Below, piece by piece: positions 57,586 through 64,000 of a stretch of DNA of 64,000 nt; the stretch's first letter is position 1, and each line of letters begins with the position of its first letter. The stretch lies in assembly GCA_963715825.1 (NCBI GenBank), contig CAVQSI010000020.1, forward strand, positions 1 through 64,000, in the 5' to 3' direction. The translations under genes and the position numbers were made by a program. The notes under the pieces are model-generated. The model was not told where the DNA came from. It saw nothing but the letters and a program-made list of their open reading frames with translations, and did not search any database. This DNA is from Sva-07 sp963715825. Lineage in GTDB: Bacteria; Actinomycetota; Acidimicrobiia; Acidimicrobiales; Ilumatobacteraceae.

Positions 57586-58563
57586 TCAACCGGAGGAGGC
57601 GGCGCGCCAGAAGGCGCGGTAGTTCGGGTACTCGATCGCCTCGGTGACCCACCCGGAGCGCACCAGCTCGGCGTGCAGCCTCGGCAGGTTGCGCCACGGC
57701 ACACCCATGTCGACGTGGTGCGCGAGGTGCCAGCCGGTGTTGTACGGCACCATCCAGTAGCGGGCGAGCCACGATTGGCGGATCACGTGGGTGGTGAGGC
57801 GACGATCCTTCGAACGGACCATGCCTCCGTGTTCGGCGATCGCTCGCAGACGGTTCGACACCTTCCACAGCGTCGACCACGACAGGATCCACACGACATA
57901 CGCCAGCGGGCGCATGAAGAGGATCGACGCGCCGAGCATCACCACGTGCACGGCGAGGATGTACCGAGCCTCGGCCTGGCCCCGCCGCAGTGCGAAGAAC
58001 AGCCCGCGAAAGTTCTTGTAGGCGCTGTTGCCGGTGGCGTCGCGGCGCAGCTTGCGCCGCCACGAGTCACGAGGGACCGGATACCCGGCGTACAACGAGA
58101 GGTCGGGCTCGTCGGGCCCCATCTCGTCGCGATGGTGGGCGAAGTGCACCCGCCGGTAGGCCAACATGGCCTGATACGTCGGATAGGCCAGCAGCCAGCG
58201 GCCGACGCCGTCGTTCATCCGACGGTTCGTGAACAGCAGTCGGTGCGCCGCTTCGTGGGCGAGGATGTTGAGACACACGTGCCCGCGCGCCATCAACACG
58301 AACGCCAGCAGATACGACCACCACGTGTTGATCCACGCCGCGGCGATCACCACCCCGAACGACTGCACCAGTGCACCGGCCACGGTGATCGCATTGCGGG
58401 CATTGGAGAACCGTCGGAGTTCGTCACGCAACGGCGGGCGGGGCTTGGCCCGCTCGTTGAGCCGGTCGGTCGGCAGCACGTCGGGCAGCACCGACGGGTC
58501 GGGCACCATCGAGCCGGGCACGAGCGGCACCGATCCGGCGGCGGACTCCATGATCGACGTCAT
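57586..58563 (-). CDS. Fatty-acid desaturase
   Basis: 325 residues. Three histidine boxes that hold the di-iron centre are present: HEAAH (after CLNIL), HFAHH and HLAHH. Hydrophobic segments occur at about 62-95 and 205-235. It inserts a double bond into a membrane fatty acyl chain. The ATG at 58563 is 6 nt after a TAACAT -10 box and divergent to the PaaX-like regulator, its probable controller. Confidence 0.9.
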   Translation of the reverse strand: MTSIMESAAGSVPLVPGSMVPDPSVLPDVLPTDRLNERAKPRPPLRDELRRFSNARNAITVAGALVQSFGVVIAAAWINTWWSYLLAFVLMARGHVCLNILAHEAAHRLLFTNRRMNDGVGRWLLAYPTYQAMLAYRRVHFAHHRDEMGPDEPDLSLYAGYPVPRDSWRRKLRRDATGNSAYKNFRGLFFALRRGQAEARYILAVHVVMLGASILFMRPLAYVVWILSWSTLWKVSNRLRAIAEHGGMVRSKDRRLTTHVIRQSWLARYWMVPYNTGWHLAHHVDMGVPWRNLPRLHAELVRSGWVTEAIEYPNYRAFWRAASSG

Positions 58564-58569
58564 CGGACC

Positions 58570-58597
58570 ATGTTACACTGTTCGTTCGTGGCGAACA
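58570..58597. promoter_or_regulatory. Overlapping divergent -10 boxes and palindrome between desaturase and PaaX-like genes
   Basis: The minus-strand TAACAT (58575-58570) and plus-strand TACACT (58574-58579) overlap in a 10-bp ATGTTACACT. The perfect palindrome TGTTCG-N7-CGAACA (58579-58597) covers the start of the regulator gene. A repressor bound there would block both transcripts. Confidence 0.55.
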
Positions 58598-59376
58598 ATG
58601 CACGTGTCATCAGATCGGAGGACGCGTCGATGCTCGAACCGCTCAACGCCCGGTCGATCGTGCTGTCGGTCCTGCTCGGTTCACATCCGCCACAGATGCC
58701 GGTGGGCCGGATCCTCGAGTTCACGACACTGTTCGACCTTCCGGACGGCACCGTGCGCACGGCGCTGTCACGCATGGTCACGGCTGGCGACCTCGTCAAC
58801 GACGACGGCATCTACCGGCTCGCTGGACGGCTGATCGAGCGCCAGGCGCAGCAGGATGCCGGCCGTCGGGATCCGCCGCGTGAGTGGGATGGCACCTGGT
58901 GGACCGTTGCGGTGACGTCGGATCGCCGCACGATGGCCGAACGCCGAGACTTCCGGGCACGGGCCACCGGTGCCCGGCTCGGCGAACTCCGCCCGGACCT
59001 GTGGTTGCGCCCGGCGAACATCACGATCGCCCACGATCTCCATGACGTCCTGGTCACCCGCGGCCCCATGGTGGTCGGCGACCAGAACGAACTCGTCGGA
59101 CGCCTGTGGGATCTTGCCGACCTCGTGCAGCGATCCGACCACCACCGCCGAGCACTGGATGTCGCCGCGTTGCGACTCGCGACCGGCGACGACCGATCGC
59201 TGGCCGACGCGTTCGTGACGCTCGCCGCTGCGCAGCAGTTCCTGCGCGTCGAGCCCCAGCTTCCGGCGGAGTTGGCCGCCGACGCCACCGCAGCGGCCGT
59301 GCGGTCCCGCTACGGCGAGGTGGTCGCCGAGTTCCAGTCGCAGCTGGCTGGCTTCTTCAGTACAGACGGGCGGTGA
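58588..59376 (+). CDS. PaaX-like transcriptional regulator
   Basis: 262 residues from the GTG at 58588. The N-terminal winged-helix part is RSIVLSVLLGSHPPQMPVGRILEFTTLFDLPDGTVRTALSRMVTAGDLVNDDGIYRLAG, followed by the long PaaX C-terminal region (WDGTWWTVAVTSDRRTMAERRDFR, LGELRPDLWLRPANI). PaaX proteins are CoA-thioester-sensing repressors of phenylacetate genes; here the divergent partner is a desaturase, so the ligand may be an acyl-CoA. It overlaps the thioredoxin gene by 20 nt, convergently. Confidence 0.85.
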   Translation: MANNARVIRSEDASMLEPLNARSIVLSVLLGSHPPQMPVGRILEFTTLFDLPDGTVRTALSRMVTAGDLVNDDGIYRLAGRLIERQAQQDAGRRDPPREWDGTWWTVAVTSDRRTMAERRDFRARATGARLGELRPDLWLRPANITIAHDLHDVLVTRGPMVVGDQNELVGRLWDLADLVQRSDHHRRALDVAALRLATGDDRSLADAFVTLAAAQQFLRVEPQLPAELAADATAAAVRSRYGEVVAEFQSQLAGFFSTDGR

Positions 59377-60064
59377 GCTGGCGGCGGTAGTCGGCCGTGC
59401 GGGGGTCGTTCGGACCCATCAGCTCGAGCAGGTCGACGTACTTCTGGCGGGCCTCGTCGTCGCCCTTCACCTGGTCGAGCAGCGCAGTGAGCTGCTCGTC
59501 GTAGTCGTCGTCGGGGGCCTCGCCGACCCGCGCCAACGCAGCGACGTGGCGGGTGCGATCCGACTCGGGGATCCGCCCGAGCAGCGCCAGCGCCTCGTCG
59601 TTGTTGCCGTCGGCGATCAACAGCTCGGCAAGCGCAACGATCGCATCCTCGTTCGCGGGCTCCATCGACAGCGCGATGCGCAGGCTGCCCTCGTCACCGG
59701 CCTCGATCAGTTCCGTGACCGCCACCTGCTCCTCGGTCGGCTGCAGGGAATCGACGAAGCGCTGCACCTCGTGCTCCGGGTAGGCCCCGACGAACCCGTC
59801 GACGACGGCACCGGCCTTGAGGGCGTACACGGCAGGGATCGACTGCGCCTGGAACGCCTGGGCGATGCCCGGGTTCTCGTCGACGTTGACCTTTGCGAGC
59901 ACGACCTTGCCGTCGGTGGCGTCGATCACCTTCTCGATGATCGGGCCGAGCGTCTTGCAGGGCCCGCACCACGGCGCCCACAGGTCGACGACGACCGCCA
60001 CCTGCTGGGACTTGTCGATGACTTCGGTCTGGAAGGTGGCGTCAGTGACGTCGATGGCTGCCAT
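59357..60064 (-). CDS. Thioredoxin-TPR co-chaperone (CnoX/YbbN-like)
   Basis: 235 residues. An N-terminal thioredoxin domain (about 1-105) has the active site WCGPC and then the cis-Pro region SIPAVYALKAG. The C-terminal half holds TPR-type helices (AIVALAELLIADGNNDEALALLGRIPES). YbbN/CnoX proteins protect substrates from oxidation and pass them to GroEL. TAGCGT ends 7 nt before the ATG at 60064 (leaderless spacing). Confidence 0.9.
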   Translation of the reverse strand: MAAIDVTDATFQTEVIDKSQQVAVVVDLWAPWCGPCKTLGPIIEKVIDATDGKVVLAKVNVDENPGIAQAFQAQSIPAVYALKAGAVVDGFVGAYPEHEVQRFVDSLQPTEEQVAVTELIEAGDEGSLRIALSMEPANEDAIVALAELLIADGNNDEALALLGRIPESDRTRHVAALARVGEAPDDDYDEQLTALLDQVKGDDEARQKYVDLLELMGPNDPRTADYRRQLTARLY

Positions 60065-60126
60065 GGGTGCAACGCTACCGGCACTGGGTTGAGGGGCATG
60101 ATGGCGACCGAGAGCGAACGCCTGAC

Positions 60127-60166
60127 TACCCTCGGAACGCACATGACTGGATGCGTGAGCACATGA
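60127..60166 (+). promoter_or_regulatory. -10 box and 7-codon leader ORF ahead of the APH-like gene
   Basis: TACCCT (60127-60132) is followed 10 nt later by an ATG at 60143 opening MTGCVST. Its TGA (60164-60166) overlaps the ATG at 60163 of the next gene (ATGA). Confidence 0.4.
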
Positions 60167-61197
60167 TCGACACACCCGGAATCGACTCGGGACCCGTCAC
60201 GGCCTGGCTCGAGGCGAACGTCGACGGGGCGGTCGGGCCGTTCCGATTCGACGTCATCGCCGGCGGCCACTCCAACCTCACGTTCCGGGTCACCGGCGCA
60301 GGCGGGCCACCGCTGGTGCTGCGCCGCCCCCCGCTCGGCCACGTGCTGGCCAGCGCTCACGACATGGGCCGCGAGCACCGCATCCTGTCCGCGCTGCAGG
60401 GCACCGCGGTTCCGGTGCCGCCCGTCGAGGGGTTCTGCGACGACATCGGCGTGAACGGCGCTCCGTTCTACGTGATGCGCTTCGTCGACGGGCACGTGCT
60501 GCGCGATCGCGAAACCGCCGAGCGCACCCTCACCGAGTCCGCTCGCAGCAACGCCAGCCGCTCGATCGTCGACACGATGGCTGCGATCCACTCCGTCGAC
60601 CTCGAGGCCGTCGGACTCGACCAGCTCGGACGTCACGAGGGCTACATCGAGCGCCAACTCAAGCGGTGGTACGGCCAGTGGAACCAGGGCAAGACCCGTG
60701 AGTTGGCAGCGGTCGACCGGGTCTACGACGGGCTGCTTGCGCGCATCCCCGAACAGGGTCCGGCACGTCTCGTTCACGGCGACTACCGGCTCGACAACTC
60801 GATGGTCGACGACGACGGCAACGTCATCGCCGTGCTCGACTGGGAGATCTGCACGCTCGGCGATCCGCTCGCCGACGTCGGGCTGCTGCAGGTGTACTGG
60901 AACGGCCCGAACGACGACGCCGGTGCGTGGAGCGGCACGTCGACGTCGGCCCCGGGGTTCTGGGACCGCCGCCAACTCGCCGATCGCTATGCCGATGTCT
61001 CCGGCCGCGACATCTCGCAGCTCGACTTCTACGTGGCGTTTGCGTTCTGGAAGCTGGCCTGCATCATCGAAGGTGTCTATTCGCGGTACCTCGGTGGAGC
61101 ACTCGGCGACCGCCCGCCCGACGAGCTCGCCCCGTTCAAGTTGCAGGTCGAACAGGCCGCCGCATCCGCCGAGAAGTACCTGGACGCACTGGCGTGA
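60163..61197 (+). CDS. APH-family phosphotransferase (ACAD10-like kinase domain)
   Basis: 344 residues. The kinase-like fold has FRVTGAGGPPLVLRRPP (ATP-binding Lys/Arg region), LVHGDYRLDNSMVDDDGNVIAVLDWE (catalytic HGDxxxxN and DWE) and CTLGDPLADVGLLQVYW. This family occurs beside acyl-CoA dehydrogenases (ACAD10 N-terminal part) and probably phosphorylates hydroxyacyl-CoA. In-frame starts also occur at 60151 and 60067. It is followed 4 nt later by a PAC2 gene. Confidence 0.87.
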   Translation: MIDTPGIDSGPVTAWLEANVDGAVGPFRFDVIAGGHSNLTFRVTGAGGPPLVLRRPPLGHVLASAHDMGREHRILSALQGTAVPVPPVEGFCDDIGVNGAPFYVMRFVDGHVLRDRETAERTLTESARSNASRSIVDTMAAIHSVDLEAVGLDQLGRHEGYIERQLKRWYGQWNQGKTRELAAVDRVYDGLLARIPEQGPARLVHGDYRLDNSMVDDDGNVIAVLDWEICTLGDPLADVGLLQVYWNGPNDDAGAWSGTSTSAPGFWDRRQLADRYADVSGRDISQLDFYVAFAFWKLACIIEGVYSRYLGGALGDRPPDELAPFKLQVEQAAASAEKYLDALA

Positions 61198-61201
61198 TCT
61201 C

Positions 61202-62086
61202 GTGACCGAGTCCGACGGCGCGTTCGAGTGGCTTGTCGACGAGCCGATGCTGCACGAGCCCGTGCTGGTCGTGATGCTCACCGGGTGGATCGACGCCGCC
61301 GGCGCCGCCGCTGCCGCAGCCGACGCACTGTCCAAGGAGTGCGAGACCAGCCCGATCCTGCGCTTCGACGACGACACGTTCATCGACTTCCGCGCCCGCC
61401 GGCCGGTGATGGAGTTGCGCGACGGGATCAACACCGACCTCGTGTGGTCCACGATCGAGCTGCGCGCCGGTCGGTCGTCGTCGGGACGCGACGTGCTGGT
61501 GCTCACCGGACCCGAGCCCGACATGGCGTGGCATCGGTTCGCTCGGGCGATCAGCGACCTCTCGGTCGAACTCGGCGTCACCAAGATGGTGGCGTTCGGT
61601 GCGTACCCGTTCGCTGCGCCGCACACCCGGACGCCTCGGCTGTCGTGTTCGTCGCCGTCCACCGAAGTACTCGCCAACGTGACGTTCGCACGCAGCTCGG
61701 TCGACGTACCTGCCGGCATGGCCGCAGCACTCGAACACGCGCTCCATGCTCGGCGGATCCCCACGCTCGGCATCTGGGTGCAGGTGCCGCACTACGTCGT
61801 GGCCATGCCGTACCCCGCTGCGTCGGTCGCGCTCCTCGACGGGTTGACCGAGGTGACCGGCATCGAGGTCGCCGCTGCCGACCTGCGCGCCGAGGTCGGG
61901 GCCCAGCGCGACCGCATCGACGCGAGCATCGACGGCAATGCCGAGCATCTCGGCATGCTGCGCCAACTCGAGGAGCTGTACGACGCCTCGATCGACGGTG
62001 AGACCACGTCGGGGCCGGAGATGGAACTGCGTTCCGGCGACGAACTCGCCGACGAGATCCAGGCCTTCCTCCGCGACCAGGACTGA
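61202..62086 (+). CDS. PAC2-family protein
   Basis: 294 residues from the GTG at 61202. The PAC2 fold (VLVVMLTGWIDAAGAAAAAADAL, GAYPFAAPHTRTPRL, YVVAMPYPAASVALLDGL) is found in archaeal/eukaryotic proteasome assembly chaperones and in actinobacterial proteins of unknown role. It follows the APH-like gene by 4 nt and is probably co-transcribed. No proteasome genes are in the window. Confidence 0.87.
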   Translation: MTESDGAFEWLVDEPMLHEPVLVVMLTGWIDAAGAAAAAADALSKECETSPILRFDDDTFIDFRARRPVMELRDGINTDLVWSTIELRAGRSSSGRDVLVLTGPEPDMAWHRFARAISDLSVELGVTKMVAFGAYPFAAPHTRTPRLSCSSPSTEVLANVTFARSSVDVPAGMAAALEHALHARRIPTLGIWVQVPHYVVAMPYPAASVALLDGLTEVTGIEVAAADLRAEVGAQRDRIDASIDGNAEHLGMLRQLEELYDASIDGETTSGPEMELRSGDELADEIQAFLRDQD

Positions 62087-62169
62087 CAGGCGGGCACCCC
62101 GATTCTCCGGTGACGTCGACGGCGTGGCCGTCACCCGCGTTCGCTGAGCGATGCCGACGGGCCAGCGTC

Positions 62170-62175
62170 TAGCTT
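62170..62175 (+). promoter_or_regulatory. -10 box TAGCTT of the luciferase-like gene
   Basis: TAGCTT ends 7 nt before the ATG at 62183, without a ribosome-binding site. Confidence 0.45.
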
Positions 62176-62182
62176 CGGCGCC

Positions 62183-63202
62183 ATGAAAGTCGACGGCAAC
62201 ATCGGGATGGATCTGCGCAGCGTCGCCGCCAAGGCGCAGGAGGTCGAAGCCGCCGGGTACTCCGGCGCGTGGACGGCAGAGACGTCACACGATCCGTTCC
62301 TGCCACTGCTGCTGGCCGCCGAGCACACCGAACGATTGGAGATCGGCACGTCGATCGCGGTCGCCTTCGCCCGCAATCCGATGACGCTCGCCAACACGGC
62401 GTGGGATCTGCAGTCCTACTCGCAGGGCCGGTTCATTCTCGGCCTCGGGAGCCAGATCAAGCCGCACATCACCAAGCGGTTCTCGATGGAGTGGAGCCAC
62501 CCCGCCGCGCGCATGCGCGAAATGGTGCTTGCGATGCGGGCGATCTGGAACACGTGGCTCACCGGCGAGAAGCTCGACTTCCGCGGCGAGTTCTACACCC
62601 ACACCCTGATGACGCCGTTCTTCACGCCACCCGCGTCCGACCTCGAGGGCTTCGGCCCGCCCAAGGTGTTCCTCGCCGGTGTCGGCGAGCTGATGACCGA
62701 GGTCGCCGGCGAGGTGTGCGACGGGTTCCTCTGCCACGGGTTCACCACCGAGAAGTACCTGCGCGAGGTCACCATCCCGGCGCTCGAGCGGGGCCGAGCG
62801 AAGGCCGGCAAGACCATGGAAGGCTTCGAGATCGTGGGTCCGTCGTTCGTGGTCACGGGCAACAACGACGAGGAACTCGACGCCGCTGCGACCGGCACCC
62901 GCCAGCAGATCGCCTTCTACGGCTCGACGCCGGCGTACCGCAACGTGCTCGAGATCCACGGCTGGGGCGGCCTGCAGGACGAGCTGAACGCCCTGTCGAA
63001 GCAAGGCGAGTGGGCCAAGATGGGCACCCTGATCGACGACGAGATCCTCAACACGTTCGCGGTCGTCGGATCGCCGGAGGACATCGCGCCGGAGCTGTCA
63101 CAGCGCTACGGCGACGTCATCCAGCGCATCAGCTTCTACGCCCCGTACTCCAGCGACCCCGATCGATGGGCCGCCGTGATGGCCGCCCTCCAGGCCGCCT
63201 GA
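62183..63202 (+). CDS. F420-dependent luciferase-like oxidoreductase
   Basis: 339 residues, TIM-barrel luciferase-like fold: AAGYSGAWTAETSHDPFLPL, LEIGTSIAVAFARNPMTLANTAWDLQSYSQGRFILGLGSQIKPHI. The pattern is that of a TIGR03617-type F420-dependent LLM-class family common in actinobacteria. The substrate is unknown. It converges on the ABC permease gene with a 4-nt gap. Confidence 0.92.
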   Translation: MKVDGNIGMDLRSVAAKAQEVEAAGYSGAWTAETSHDPFLPLLLAAEHTERLEIGTSIAVAFARNPMTLANTAWDLQSYSQGRFILGLGSQIKPHITKRFSMEWSHPAARMREMVLAMRAIWNTWLTGEKLDFRGEFYTHTLMTPFFTPPASDLEGFGPPKVFLAGVGELMTEVAGEVCDGFLCHGFTTEKYLREVTIPALERGRAKAGKTMEGFEIVGPSFVVTGNNDEELDAAATGTRQQIAFYGSTPAYRNVLEIHGWGGLQDELNALSKQGEWAKMGTLIDDEILNTFAVVGSPEDIAPELSQRYGDVIQRISFYAPYSSDPDRWAAVMAALQAA

Positions 63203-63206
63203 GACG

Positions 63207-64000
63207 TCAGTGCGCGTGGGCGACGCTGCTTGCGCGGCGGCGGAACCGACCGCCGAAGGCATACGCGATGATGAAGAACAGCCCGGCGGTCAACACGATC
63301 GTCGGACCTGACGCCACATCGAGGTGATAGCTGGCGTTCATCCCGACGAACCCGCTCGCCGCGCCGATCAGCGCGGAGAGCCCGAGCATCTTGCCGAAGC
63401 TGTCGGTCAGCATCCGAGCGACCACGGCGGGCACCACCAGCGTCGCCGCGATCAGCGTGACACCCATGACGTTCATGGTCGCCAGCACCGTCGCCGACAG
63501 CACGACCATCAACAGCGCGTCGATCCACGCGGTCCGCACGCCGGTGGCCGCGGCCACCTCGGAGTCGAAGGTGGTGAACAGCAGCGGCCGGTAGAAGAAG
63601 AACCCGATCACCATGGTGGCCAGCGCAACCCCGACGATCAGCCAGACATCGGACGTGGTCACACCGAGCACGTTGCCGAACAGCAGCGCGTCGGCGTTGC
63701 GGCCGGGCGATCCATACAGCTGCACCAACGCCAATCCGAGCGCGAACGATGCGGTCGTGACCACCCCGATCGCCGCGTCGGAGCCGATCGGTCGGCGACG
63801 AACGATTCCACCGATGGCAAGCGCGGTCACGACGCCCCAGATGCCGGCACCGAGAAACAGGTTCACCCCGATGAGGCCGGCGACGGCGTAGCCACCGAAG
63901 ATCGAGTGCGACAGGCCGTGGCCGATGTAGCTCATGTTCCGCAGCACGACGTAGCAACCGACCACGCCGCAGAGTGCGCCGGCGATCGTCGCGACGTAGA
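63207..64000 (-). CDS. Zinc/manganese ABC transporter permease (partial)
   Basis: ABC-3 family permease, ZnuB-like: CGVVGCYVVLRNMSYIGHGLSHSIFGGYA, then seven or so transmembrane helices (IGVVTTASFALGLALVQ, MVVLSATVLATMNVMGVTLIAATLVVPAVVARMLTD). The 5' end lies beyond the window's right edge: the reading frame is still open at 64000. It would import Zn or Mn with an ATPase and a binding protein encoded further on. Confidence 0.9.
   Translation of the reverse strand, partial: YVATIAGALCGVVGCYVVLRNMSYIGHGLSHSIFGGYAVAGLIGVNLFLGAGIWGVVTALAIGGIVRRRPIGSDAAIGVVTTASFALGLALVQLYGSPGRNADALLFGNVLGVTTSDVWLIVGVALATMVIGFFFYRPLLFTTFDSEVAAATGVRTAWIDALLMVVLSATVLATMNVMGVTLIAATLVVPAVVARMLTDSFGKMLGLSALIGAASGFVGMNASYHLDVASGPTIVLTAGLFFIIAYAFGGRFRRRASSVAHAH

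Overview
The window is high-GC DNA packed with genes on both strands and looks like a free-living, non-pathogenic actinobacterium. The closest fit I can suggest is class Acidimicrobiia (Ilumatobacter-like). This is inferred from a BldD-type regulator, a 6C-like small RNA beside a HAD/acyltransferase gene, F420-type luciferase-like oxidoreductase, monomeric isocitrate dehydrogenase, the hrcA-dnaJ-rsmE order, and many apparent leaderless genes whose start codon lies 6-8 bases after a TANNNT hexamer. The species call was not tested by any search.

Layout. 1-5.4 kb: a tRNA-Leu, then a type II fatty-acid synthesis operon fabD-fabH-fabG-acpP-fabF facing fabZ. 5.4-12.2 kb: fasciclin lipoprotein, HAD-PlsC fusion, 6C-like RNA, LysR regulator, acyl-CoA carboxyltransferase, citrate synthase. 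12.2-19.9 kb: an accessory, poorly conserved stretch with a VapBC toxin-antitoxin pair, GNAT and DinB proteins, an AraC remnant beside a VOC protein, a lipase and a lipoprotein; gene fragments collect here. 19.9-34.8 kb: isocitrate dehydrogenase, acyl-CoA dehydrogenase, hydrolases, universal stress protein, amidase, TetR, MFS exporter, acyl-CoA ligase and membrane proteins. 35-43 kb: tRNA-Val, TVP38-type membrane protein, 2OG-Fe(II) oxygenase, then the minus-strand block hrcA-dnaJ-rsmE-bldD-hemW, preceded by a photolyase. 43-51.4 kb: two large exported proteins of unknown function, MOSC protein, flavodoxin, HTTM-type membrane proteins and an MFS transporter. 51.4-57.4 kb: lepA, rpsT, holA, comEC and comEA, a common actinobacterial neighbourhood. 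57.5-64 kb: fatty-acid desaturase with a divergent PaaX-like regulator, thioredoxin-TPR co-chaperone, an APH-like kinase with a PAC2 protein, a luciferase-like oxidoreductase, and the start of a zinc/manganese ABC permease that runs off the right edge.

Themes. Lipid metabolism dominates: synthesis (fab operon, carboxyltransferase), modification (desaturase, PlsC) and breakdown (acyl-CoA ligase, acyl-CoA dehydrogenase, APH-type protein). The second theme is protein quality control and competence (hrcA/dnaJ under a CIRCE element, CnoX-like protein, comEA/comEC).

The strongest unusual signals are: (1) single-base insertions that break otherwise intact genes (four in lepA, two in an AraC gene, one each in comEC and a CIA30-type lipoprotein) with no matching deletions; (2) a family of hairpin repeats bounded by GCGATGAG/CTCATCGC at three intergenic sites; (3) a FabD protein with a C-terminal biotinyl/lipoyl-like domain that lacks the lysine; (4) short leaderless ORFs whose stop codon overlaps the start of the next gene; (5) a divergent desaturase/PaaX promoter whose two -10 boxes overlap.
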